Shown piece after piece: positions 18,690-25,898 of a stretch of DNA of 64,000 nucleotides. The translations under genes and the position numbers were made by a program. The stretch is from Bacteroidales bacterium (GTDB taxonomy: Bacteria; Bacteroidota; Bacteroidia; Bacteroidales; UBA932): positions 496,001 to 560,000 of the forward strand of contig JALCMW010000001.1 in NCBI GenBank assembly GCA_022648685.1, written 5' to 3'. The notes beneath the pieces were generated by a model that saw only the letters and a list, made by a program, of their open reading frames with translations, made no database searches and was not told where the DNA came from. Position 1 is the first letter of the stretch. Each line of letters opens with the position of its first letter.

Positions 18690-18996
18690 ATAGAAGAAAG
18701 AAAACATGTTCACTTTGGCTGTTATTCCAAAGGGAAACGAATCTACTATTCTCAAGAATATATAATGTGTCTGAAATACGGAGGAAATCATGAAAAAGGG
18801 TAACAAGTAAAGGGAAAGGCGTAATAGCAATAATCGGGGATAGTAAGAGGGGATAGTAAGATTAGTGTTCCGGAAAGGGTACGTAAGCCATCTGCTTTTA
18901 TGAAATGGAGAGGAGCAAGGGCGTGATGGACAGACTTAAATGCAGGAGCACAGAATTAAATAATTTAAAACTAAGCTGAGCTTAAGTACAAAAAAT

Positions 18997-19133
18997 CGTC
19001 CGATTAATTGTACTATTTTGCGCAACTTTTTCATTCCGGATAATAAAACGGTATATTCATCACTTATTCAAAGATTTTATCCTTTCCCGTTCCTTTTTTA
19101 TATTTTGTTATTATCTTTGCAATTAATCGGACG
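18997..19133 (+). promoter_or_regulatory. Invertible promoter segment, right copy (ON, faces fimbrillin operon)
   Basis: The same perfect 14-bp inverted repeats CGTCCGATTAATTG (18997-19010) and CAATTAATCGGACG (19120-19133) enclose 109 bp. The -7 box TATCTTTG (19112-19119) abuts the right repeat and points toward the fimbrillin gene at 19649. No canonical -33 TTG is seen at 19-21 bases. Compared with the left copy the interior is reversed while both flanks are not. In the orientation given here the operon should be transcribed. The expected recombinase is not encoded in the window. Confidence 0.88.
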
Positions 19134-19167
19134 ATTAAACGCAAAGCAGAGATAGTCCGGAAAAGAT

Positions 19168-19340
19168 ACTGATACGGAAAGGGGTGAAAGGGCGGTACTG
19201 ACCGATCGTTCAGAGCCTAGGGAGCGAGAGTCGCTGTCGGAAAGATAGGAAACAAAGAAGGGACCTGAAGAAATCGAACCAAGGGGGAATAGGGGAGATT
19301 GCATCACAGCGACCGTGTACCGATTCCGTATCAGTTTTTA
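19168..19340 (+). promoter_or_regulatory. Structured 5' leader of the fimbrillin-DGR operon
   Basis: ACTGATACGGAA (19168-19179) is complementary to TTCCGTATCAGT (19324-19335), followed by TTTTATA. A nested pair GTCGCTGT/ACAGCGAC lies inside. The region is conserved with 15518-15680 although flanking sequence is not, suggesting a functional RNA structure. The T-run after the closing stem could terminate transcription, making this a possible attenuator or antitermination site. It sits 35 bases after the invertible promoter and about 310 bases before the first gene. Confidence 0.55.
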
Positions 19341-19648
19341 TAGAATAAATAATATCACGAATCCGATAATGATTCTGCCAATAAGCTGTAGGGTGCAGTA
19401 GGGTGGGGAAGATGGCATGAAACCCGAATGTTAGAGAAGGATGAGATAAAGAGAAAAGAGAAGAGAGAAGACCCCGGCGAAATCCAAGACAGTGGCAAGG
19501 CTAATTCAAGATAAAAGGGGAGAGAGACGGCGGATGAGGCAGCCCTGGGTAAGATAGGAAAAGAGGAATGGGATGATAAAGGAAGTAACAGGCTAAAAAC
19601 AAAATAAGTAAATAAATAAGTAAATAAACAAGTAAAACAAACAAGCAA

Positions 19649-20578
19649 ATGGAAAAGAATTATGTAAAGGTAGCGGCAGCCGTAGCCGTTCTGGCAGCCG
19701 TAGTAATGGGCTGCAGCAAAGTGACGGAAGAGCCAATCGGAGAGGCCTTGAAGGTCAGTGCAAATGTGACGGAGACGAAGAGTGAGATGGCCAATTTTTC
19801 AAGCAGTGTAATCGGCGTGTATGTGGATGATGCGGATGGTGCCTATTCACCTGCTAGTAATTCGACAGCGACAGTGTCGAGCGGATCGACCGGAGTAGCC
19901 ACGAGTCCAGCGATCAATATCAACGCAGCGGCAACGGTGTACGGTTATTACCCGGCAAGTGTAGAGGAGCTCAGCAATCCTGACAGTACGACAATCAAGA
20001 GTATCAGTGTAGTGTCGAGCGACGACTTCGCAGCCACAACGCAGACGGACTATCTGTGGTCTACGCCGGTAAAAGTGAGCAAGAGTGACAGGACAGCGTC
20101 GCTGACGTTCAACCATGCTCTGTCGAAACTGGTGTTCAGTATCAGTCTTGGTAGTGACTATGCGGGAACGGGAGCCATGACGGGGATCAAGCTGAGCACG
20201 AGCAGCGCTACGGGAGAGTTCAAGACAGGGAGCGGGAGCATGAAAATCAAGGACGGCAGCATCAGCGGCCTTAGTGCAACGAAGGAGCTGAGCTATACGG
20301 GAAGCAGGACACTGAGCACGACAGCGACAACAGTGACGGCATTGGTAGCCCCAGCGACCCTGGCAGCCAGTACAGAGGCAGTATCGACAATCACGATCAC
20401 ATTGACGATCGACGGGAGCGACTACAGCAACACGTTGCCTGTTTCAACAGTCGCATCCTGGGTTGGAGGATCGAGCTATACGTACAGTATCGGAGTTGGC
20501 AGCGGGTCGTTGAGCATGGGTAGCGTGTCCATCACGGATTGGAGCACAGGCGGCACTACGAGCGTGACGGTAGAATAG
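19649..20578 (+). CDS. Fimbrillin-family lipoprotein 1
   Basis: 309 residues with a lipoprotein signal (MEKNYVKVAAAVAVLAAVVMGC, lipobox VVMGC), followed by a Mfa-like fimbrillin pattern: ETKSEM near the N-terminus, VYGYYPAS, the central LTFNHALSKLVFSI and the C-terminal YTYSIGVGSGSLSMGSVSITDW. Such proteins are secreted as lipoproteins and, in type V pili, polymerise by strand exchange after proteolysis. It is the first gene downstream of the invertible promoter and structured leader, and is followed by a second fimbrillin. Whether it is shaft or anchor cannot be told. Codons are strongly purine-rich, unlike the housekeeping genes. Confidence 0.85.
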   Translation: MEKNYVKVAAAVAVLAAVVMGCSKVTEEPIGEALKVSANVTETKSEMANFSSSVIGVYVDDADGAYSPASNSTATVSSGSTGVATSPAININAAATVYGYYPASVEELSNPDSTTIKSISVVSSDDFAATTQTDYLWSTPVKVSKSDRTASLTFNHALSKLVFSISLGSDYAGTGAMTGIKLSTSSATGEFKTGSGSMKIKDGSISGLSATKELSYTGSRTLSTTATTVTALVAPATLAASTEAVSTITITLTIDGSDYSNTLPVSTVASWVGGSSYTYSIGVGSGSLSMGSVSITDWSTGGTTSVTVE

Positions 20579-20810
20579 TATATAGTATAGAGTCTGGGAA
20601 AATGCCGTCAGTTGCGAGCAAGCGTTACACTACGATAAATACTCTGAACACTTTTCAGGGCTGACAATAAAGAGGTGAGCGGCTTGTAATCCAAAGGTAG
20701 AGGATTAAGCAGGGGATTGGGAATTGATGACATCGGAGTCGGAGAAGGAGAGAGAGTGGTCCAACTATCTCTTCTGACGGATATAAGGGAAAGACGATAA
20801 ATGGAAAAAA

Positions 20811-21848
20811 ATGCGAAAGAGGAAGCTTAAAATAAGAGGATCCGGGAGTTCAATCCTGGGCGTAGCAGGAGCTGTGCTTATCCTGTCGACGCTGCCAGTT
20901 GGTTGCGGTCATGAAAAAGGCCAGAAAGCTGAGCTGATCCCGTTGGAGATCGAGGCGAGTGTAGAGGAGTTGGGAGAGAGGGTGAAGTCAGCAGTCAGCG
21001 GGACTAGTTTCGCGGATTCGAACACGATCAACGTGTTCGTTAAGGGAGCGAGCTATGATTCGTTGGTCACGAGGTATACCAAGATGAGTGGCGGATGGAC
21101 AGTGACCTCAGAGGGAAGCATCACGTTAAGCGAGAATGCAGCGGAAGTGTATGCAAGCTACCCTGTGGTGGAGGAGAAGGACAGTGTTGGGATGACGAAG
21201 AGTGTAACACCGAGTGTGGGAAGTCTGAGCATCCCTGTAACGATCCGGAACCCCCAGCGGTTTGACGGAGCAGAACAGTCTGACTATATGTATGCGTTGT
21301 CAAGTGAGCGGAACCGGATGCCGTATAGGTCAGCGGAAGTGAATAGGGATAGCAATACGGCAACGTTGGTGTTTATGCACGGTCTGAGCGAGTTGACGTT
21401 CAATCTGAAGGCGACAGGCTATGAAGGAAAGGAAGTGTATGTGACGGAGATCCGGTTGGAGAAGGGAGAAGAGGGGTTCGAATGGGGCGAAGGGCGAATG
21501 AGTCTTGAGGCCTCCCCGGAGAGTCGTTTCGAGTTGTTGAAGAGTGGCCGGGAGCTGTACTTCAACGGGATAAGGAAGTTGAGCAGCGAGACGGAGAGTA
21601 TCAGCGGATTGGTCGTCCCGACGGGAGCGGAAGGTATCGGAGTGGAGTTGCATCTGGTGATCGACGGAGAGCCGAAGATCATGTACGGGAGGTTACCTGT
21701 TGGAAGCGGCAGTGTTACGATCGGGGAGTGGGAGTCCGGGATAGACTACGAGTACGGTATAGAGTTGAAGAGTGGCGCCTTGTCGTTCGATAGTGTTAGT
21801 ATCAATGCATGGCGTAGAGTGGATGTCGGAGAGATAACGGTTGAGTAA
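20811..21848 (+). CDS. Fimbrillin-family lipoprotein 2
   Basis: 345 residues with lipoprotein signal (ILSTLPVGC) and the same fold signature as the preceding gene: VKSAVSGTSF, AEVYASYPV, ATLVFMHGLSELTFNL, IDYEYGIELKSGALSFDSVSINAW. It is therefore a paralogue, probably another pilus subunit. A 232-bp gap without gene separates it from the first fimbrillin, and another of about 220 bp or more follows. Base composition is again purine-rich on the coding strand. An ATG at 20811 is used; another out-of-frame ATG lies ten bases earlier. Confidence 0.8.
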   Translation: MRKRKLKIRGSGSSILGVAGAVLILSTLPVGCGHEKGQKAELIPLEIEASVEELGERVKSAVSGTSFADSNTINVFVKGASYDSLVTRYTKMSGGWTVTSEGSITLSENAAEVYASYPVVEEKDSVGMTKSVTPSVGSLSIPVTIRNPQRFDGAEQSDYMYALSSERNRMPYRSAEVNRDSNTATLVFMHGLSELTFNLKATGYEGKEVYVTEIRLEKGEEGFEWGEGRMSLEASPESRFELLKSGRELYFNGIRKLSSETESISGLVVPTGAEGIGVELHLVIDGEPKIMYGRLPVGSGSVTIGEWESGIDYEYGIELKSGALSFDSVSINAWRRVDVGEITVE

Positions 21849-22186
21849 GTGGAAAAGGAAGAGTATGACCATACATTAAAGCATAGTAAAGAGAGTTGCG
21901 TAAAGAGGAGGAGCGACTAAGAGTCTAACAAAGAGACAAGAATCGCAAAAGGAAAATTCTTGTAAGTCGCACACGTTGAGTGGGTGTAAGAGTAGGAAGA
22001 GCAAAATAGAAAATATAGAGAGAAGCAGTAAGAGGAGAGGAGAATAGTATAGAAGAAAGAGTCAAAAGAGAGATGATCAATAATAGGGGAAAAGGAAAGG
22101 AAGAGCAAGCAGAGCAAGTCGGTAGATTGCAGCTCGGCGGAAAGATGCACGAGATAGGCCTCGGGCTACTGTTGGGCCGTGATCTA

Positions 22187-22294
22187 TTGTTAGGTATCAG
22201 GCAATTGTTACGAAGATCCTTTCAGCATAGCCGTGCCAATTTGTTAGGCGTCAGAGGATTGTTATGTAGAGTCTTTCAGCAGAGTCGAGTACAT
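22187..22294 (+). repeat. 54-bp direct repeat before the DGR target lipobox
   Basis: Two units (22187-22240 and 22241-22294) start TTGTTAGG and, in the frame of the target gene, encode 18-residue patterns LLGIRQLLRRSFQHSRAN and LLGVRGLLCRVFQQSRVH; a third, weaker unit begins at 22295. They lie in the frame upstream of the likely start at 22349, so they may be untranslated. Confidence 0.65.
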
Positions 22295-22348
22295 CTGCCA
22301 GGCAATATTGGCTTGTTGAGTCGAATGCATTTGTTTTGTGGCAGGGGC

Positions 22349-24502
22349 ATGTTGCGCAGTGCCTTTGTAATGTGCAGTGTAGTGTTAATGATAAGTTTGC
22401 AGTCGTGTGAGAAGGAAGCGGGTGTAGTTGTCAATGGCGGAGCCGGTTCAGGTACTGGCGGGACGACACCGACAGAAGAGGAAGCGACGGGCTCACCGTT
22501 GACAATCGGAAGAGTAACGATAGGAGGAGTCGAGATAAATGGGATAAGTGTCGAAGGCGTAGAAACAGGATGGCCGACGACCGGTGGGAAAGTAAAAAGA
22601 GGATTGGCTATCGTAGGTACTGGAACGAAATTGACAGGAGAATCGATAGTGAAAGATATATCAACTACCACTACCACGAGTGAATCAATTGCAACAGGTG
22701 GATCAGTGACAGCCGGAGTATCGATGGAAACGGGGAAATCAACGACCAAGGGAGGATCAATGTCAAAATGTAAATTGATAAGTGCAAAAGGCTCGCTGAC
22801 AGCAAGAGGATCAAAAACAACGACTGCATCGATGAGCAAGGGAATAGGAATCTTCAGACAGACGGCGACTGGTTATAGCGGGGAGCGAAATAATGTAGAG
22901 TATACAAACGGGGGTAGCGGCTGGGGAGTAGCTACGGGGCAGAAGGCAGTATACCTTACAAAGCAAAGTGCGACATTGAGTGTCTACTACCCGTATGATT
23001 CCAATTGCAGTGATGGAAAGAAAAGTATGAGTTCATGCCTGTCGAGTGAAACTACTGACCTGTGTTATGAGAAGGGAGTAAGTGCAAAGGAAGGAACAGC
23101 GGTAACATTCAATCTTGGACACGCTTATGCAAGAGTAGAATTTGTGTTCAGCCGGGCTGAAGCGTATGAGGGAAACTGTGCCATCAGCGGGATCGGGATC
23201 AGCGACAGTAACGGAAAGCTAGTCAGAAGAGCCAGCCTAGACCTTAAGAGCGGCCAAATGAGTGGTCAGAGTTACGGGAGTGTAAGTGTAAATCCGGGAA
23301 TCAGCGGAATCAGTACAGGGAACAGTACTACGGTGGAAGTGCTGATGGTCCCGACGACAGGACTGGGAACAATGACTTTGAGATTCACAGTGGATGGAAG
23401 CGAAAAGACTGCGACGGTGACGAGCATCAGCGAACTGAAGGGCGGTAAGTCATATAAGATCAATGTGGAGATTAGTGCTGCTGAAAAGGTGGAGACTGCG
23501 AATTGTTATCTTGTAGCACCGACTAAGAGTATAACAGTGCCTGTAACGGTGATGGGTAATGGCGGAGCAACGGCCGGGACAGTTCCGAGCCTGATTCCGA
23601 GTACGAGTATCAATCCTGCGTCGGTAGGGATCGTTTGGGAGACGGCAAAGGGCCTCATAACATTAGGAAGTTTAAGTAATGGCGAAGTGACGGTAACAGC
23701 GGGGAGCAGTGCTGGAAATGCAGTGATAGCGGCATACAGCGGAGCCAGCCAGACAGGTACCATTCTTTGGTCCTGGCATATTTGGGTAACCGACTACGAT
23801 CCGGAGACAAAGACCAACGGCACGACCTATACATCTACCAATGCAGCGTCCGTATCCTATACGTGGATGGACCGTAATCTAGGGGCCACCGGTACATCTT
23901 ATTCCGCCGACAATAATATTTTGCATTACCAGTGGGGGCGTAAGGATCCATTTCCGTACACTACCGTTGTGGGATCATCTACAACGGTGGATGTATCATC
24001 TTCTTATGCATCGATACATACTATCGATAACAGTATCCAGCATCCGTTCACTTTCATCAAAGGTTCAAGCGATTGGCTTTCATCTCCAGATGGCAGTCTC
24101 TGGGGAGGTTCCGATCTTTCTTCGCCTGATACCAAAACCATCTTCGATCCATGCCCTGTCGGTTGGCGTGTACCTGCTTATAACGGAAGTTCTACCGCCA
24201 GCTCCGCCTCACCATGGAGTTGTATAACTACATCGTTATACGTAGCATGGGGCAGTAGTACAGGATCATTTGCAAATAACGGCGCTACAATTACTTCAAT
24301 AGAAAGCTCTTTCTGGCCGGCTGCCGGCTATCGGTACTGCAGCAATGGGTCTCTCAGCAACGTGGGTTCCAACGGCTACTACTGGTCTGCTTCGCCGGGC
24401 TCGAGTTGCGGGTACAGCCTGTACTTCTACAGTAGTAGCGTGTTTCCGGCGAACAACTACTACCGGGCGAACGGCTTTTCGGTACGGTGTGTCCAAGAAT
24501 AA
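22349..24502 (+). CDS. DGR target: fimbrillin-like adhesin with variable C-type-lectin-fold C-terminus
   Basis: Start 22349 gives 717 residues with a compact lipoprotein signal (MLRSAFVMCSVVLMISLQSC). The frame is open back to 22073, but that would place about 110 residues before the lipobox Cys. After the signal comes a Gly-rich 5-6-residue periodic stretch (22499-22840), then a fimbrillin-like domain (SKGIGIFRQ, YYPYDSN, NLGHAYARVEFVF, KSYKINVEIS). The last about 230 residues form a FISUMP/lectin-fold domain (ILWSWHIWVTDY, WMDRNLGA, DPCPVGWRVP, GFSVRCVQ). The final 60 codons are the VR. Position after two fimbrillins suggests a pilus-tip adhesin whose binding face is varied by the DGR. Confidence 0.88.
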   Translation: MLRSAFVMCSVVLMISLQSCEKEAGVVVNGGAGSGTGGTTPTEEEATGSPLTIGRVTIGGVEINGISVEGVETGWPTTGGKVKRGLAIVGTGTKLTGESIVKDISTTTTTSESIATGGSVTAGVSMETGKSTTKGGSMSKCKLISAKGSLTARGSKTTTASMSKGIGIFRQTATGYSGERNNVEYTNGGSGWGVATGQKAVYLTKQSATLSVYYPYDSNCSDGKKSMSSCLSSETTDLCYEKGVSAKEGTAVTFNLGHAYARVEFVFSRAEAYEGNCAISGIGISDSNGKLVRRASLDLKSGQMSGQSYGSVSVNPGISGISTGNSTTVEVLMVPTTGLGTMTLRFTVDGSEKTATVTSISELKGGKSYKINVEISAAEKVETANCYLVAPTKSITVPVTVMGNGGATAGTVPSLIPSTSINPASVGIVWETAKGLITLGSLSNGEVTVTAGSSAGNAVIAAYSGASQTGTILWSWHIWVTDYDPETKTNGTTYTSTNAASVSYTWMDRNLGATGTSYSADNNILHYQWGRKDPFPYTTVVGSSTTVDVSSSYASIHTIDNSIQHPFTFIKGSSDWLSSPDGSLWGGSDLSSPDTKTIFDPCPVGWRVPAYNGSSTASSASPWSCITTSLYVAWGSSTGSFANNGATITSIESSFWPAAGYRYCSNGSLSNVGSNGYYWSASPGSSCGYSLYFYSSSVFPANNYYRANGFSVRCVQE
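24318..24497 (+). repeat. DGR variable repeat (VR)
   Basis: 180 bp at the end of the target gene, matching the TR at 25687-25866 with a constant offset of 1369 and no gap. There are 14 substitutions in 13 codons. All fall on adenines of the TR: seven A to T and seven A to G, none elsewhere. Changes are AAC to TAC (six), AAC to AGC (three), AAC to GGC (one, two bases), TAC to TGC (two) and TAT to TTT (one). The last about 39 bases (from CGGGCGAACGGC to GTCCAAG) are identical and would act as the initiation-of-mutagenic-homing end. Confidence 0.97.
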
Positions 24503-24505
24503 TTA

Positions 24506-24523
24506 GGGGCCTTTATTGGCCCC
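24506..24523 (+). promoter_or_regulatory. Hairpin just after VR (candidate DGR homing hairpin)
   Basis: GGGGCC (24506-24511) pairs with GGCCCC (24518-24523) around the loop TTTATT, eight bases after the end of the VR match and three after the target stop codon (24500-24502). In the Bordetella phage BPP-1 DGR a hairpin or cruciform shortly after VR is needed for efficient homing and marks VR apart from TR; no equivalent follows the TR here. Confidence 0.6.
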
Positions 24524-24537
24524 GTATTCGATTTATT

Positions 24538-24584
24538 GCTCCCGGCATTTAAAGCCGGGAGCGTTAGGTCGCCTTTGGCGACCT
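24538..24584 (+). promoter_or_regulatory. Two further hairpins between target and accessory genes
   Basis: GCTCCCGGC (24538-24546) pairs with GCCGGGAGC (24554-24562), and AGGTCGCC (24566-24573) pairs with GGCGACCT (24577-24584). Both are perfect stems of 9 and 8 pairs. No T-run follows on the plus strand (an A-run does), so they are not standard terminators. They could stabilise the upstream mRNA, tune read-through to the retroelement genes, or assist the DGR. Confidence 0.5.
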
Positions 24585-24598
24585 CAAAAAAATATTAA

Positions 24599-25150
24599 AT
24601 GACGATAAAAGAAATAGTTGATTCAGAGAGTAAGAATAAAGGTTATATCATTCTTCATATGGAAGGAATGTTTTGGAAGGCATACGAACGCTCCGCTTAT
24701 CTTTTTGCTCGTGATGTGAAACCGTTTAAGGTCACGAAGCGCTTTGTGAAGGCTGTTCAACAGGAAATCGTTTATTTGGGATTTCCAAATGATGCGTTAG
24801 CAGGTTATGTGGATGAAAAACAGATCGTTTCCAGTGAGGATAAGATGATCTGTTTTGGAAAGAGTATAACTGTTGATTCAAAAGGAGATAAAAATTCGAA
24901 TTCCGTAACTTCCGGAAACGTATCTTGTTTCCCGTTGGTGATAGAGAATTATGAGAAATGGAAATATGGTATTTCTGTTTCTGCAACAGCAGAACGAAAA
25001 TCTTCGGATAATATATCTGTAGCGAATGTGAGTAATAATGAGTTTGATGTTTTGCAAAGGCTTAAAAATATAAGAGTTGAAACTGTTACACCAATGGATT
25101 GCGTACAGTTGATTGTCTCACTTCAAAAAGATTTAGATGGCTGTTTATGA
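24599..25150 (+). CDS. DGR accessory protein with MutS-like features
   Basis: 183 residues. The N-terminal segment GYIILHMEGMFWKAYERSAYLF recalls the mismatch-binding domain I of MutS (the G-D-F-Y-E-x-F/A region), and the C-terminus IRVETVTPMDCVQLIVSLQKDL recalls the extreme end of MutS (D-x-x-x-x-TP-x-x-A-L-x-x-L-x-x-L). ATPase and clamp domains are absent. This fits the MutS-like accessory class reported for some DGRs. It lies between target and Avd-like gene and overlaps the latter by 14 bases, so it is co-translated with the retroelement genes. A role in target recognition or in handling mismatched cDNA-VR heteroduplexes is inference. Confidence 0.65.
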   Translation: MTIKEIVDSESKNKGYIILHMEGMFWKAYERSAYLFARDVKPFKVTKRFVKAVQQEIVYLGFPNDALAGYVDEKQIVSSEDKMICFGKSITVDSKGDKNSNSVTSGNVSCFPLVIENYEKWKYGISVSATAERKSSDNISVANVSNNEFDVLQRLKNIRVETVTPMDCVQLIVSLQKDLDGCL

Positions 25151-25496
25151 AAATCTTCCGGTATTTAAGGTTGCATATGATCTAATGGTATATATGTATC
25201 AGATGTGCGGTAATCTGAACAGATTGTATCGTTACAGCATAGGTGAACGTATTGAGATGGAACTGATGGATCTGTTGCTGGATATATACAGAGCAAATTC
25301 GAATGAAGATAAAATATCTTTTTTACGGAATGCCCGTGAAAAAGTGACAAGTATAAAATTATGTGTCCGTCTGTTGCATGATACGAAACAAATTTCATTG
25401 AAACGTTTTTCTTATATTTCGGAGCAGATGGAATCGGTTTCAAAACAGTTGACGGCCTGGTACAAAAAGTGTAATAAAGGAATTATAAAACAGTGA
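25137..25496 (+). CDS. avd: Avd-like DGR accessory protein
   Basis: 119 residues, almost all helical, with the family pattern ENLPVFKVAYDLMVYMYQM at the N-terminus and the basic helix around LKRFSYISEQMESVSKQLTAWYKK. This is the four-helix-bundle (23S rRNA-intervening-protein-like) fold of Avd, which assembles as a pentamer, binds the reverse transcriptase and nucleic acid and is required for mutagenic cDNA synthesis in BPP-1. The start ATG at 25137 lies within the preceding gene. The TR follows 190 bases after its stop, the usual avd-TR-RT order. Confidence 0.85.
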   Translation: MAVYENLPVFKVAYDLMVYMYQMCGNLNRLYRYSIGERIEMELMDLLLDIYRANSNEDKISFLRNAREKVTSIKLCVRLLHDTKQISLKRFSYISEQMESVSKQLTAWYKKCNKGIIKQ

Positions 25497-25686
25497 AAAC
25501 AGATGATCGGTCCTGAATCCCTTTAGCCAAGGTTACTGGGAGTGTGGCTTGTAAATTCAGTAACCCACTGACAGTGTAAATTACGTGAAATTTTTAAATG
25601 CCATGTTTCTGTTAGTTATCTATACCAGTCTGTAGGGGGTGTTCAATATGTGTCCGTCCCTACATTCATTCAGTGGTTACTTTTAG
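25497..25686 (+). other. Spacer between avd and TR
   Basis: 190 bases without a gene. In known DGRs the avd-TR region and the part of the transcript after TR are bound by reverse transcriptase and Avd and are needed for cDNA priming, so this stretch probably belongs to the functional TR-RNA. I can see TTACTGGGAG and CAGTAACCC (25529-25569), which can pair as a stem, but no further proof. Confidence 0.4.
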
Positions 25687-25866
25687 CGGCTGCCGGCTAT
25701 CGGAACTACAGCAATGGGTCTCTCAACAACGTGGGTTCCAACGGCAACTACTGGTCTGCTTCGCCGAACTCGAGTTACGGGTACAACCTGAACTTCAACA
25801 GTAGTAACGTGTATCCGGCGAACAACAACAACCGGGCGAACGGCTTTTCGGTACGGTGTGTCCAAG
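25687..25866 (+). repeat. DGR template repeat (TR)
   Basis: 180 bp, rich in AAC codons (15 in the VR reading frame), directly upstream of the reverse transcriptase. Its transcript is copied with errors at adenines and the cDNA replaces VR. Comparison with VR shows substitutions only at TR adenines. The TR is open in the same frame as VR and in the same frame as the downstream RT, so the RT frame reads back through the whole TR to 25650. Confidence 0.97.
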
Positions 25867-25898
25867 TTTTTACAGATCTGTTTTCCTGTTTTTTTATT

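Noticed and set aside
19355..19648. 97-codon minus-strand frame rich in Leu, Phe and Ser before the first fimbrillin
   Set aside because: Purine-rich leader read backwards gives hydrophobic nonsense; no start context, no homology recognised.
22073..22348. Translation of the DGR target from the first in-frame ATG
   Set aside because: It would put about 110 residues before the lipobox cysteine; a lipoprotein signal must be near the N-terminus, so the ATG at 22349 is preferred.
22276..22839. 187-codon minus-strand frame opposite the DGR target
   Set aside because: It arises from the purine bias of the plus strand, which depletes stop codons in antisense; the pattern of Val/Pro/Asp repeats mirrors the periodic coding strand.
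25650..25898. RT starting at the GTG upstream of TR
   Set aside because: DGR reverse transcriptases begin after TR; the ATG at 25899 precedes the first conserved RT residues and gives normal length.
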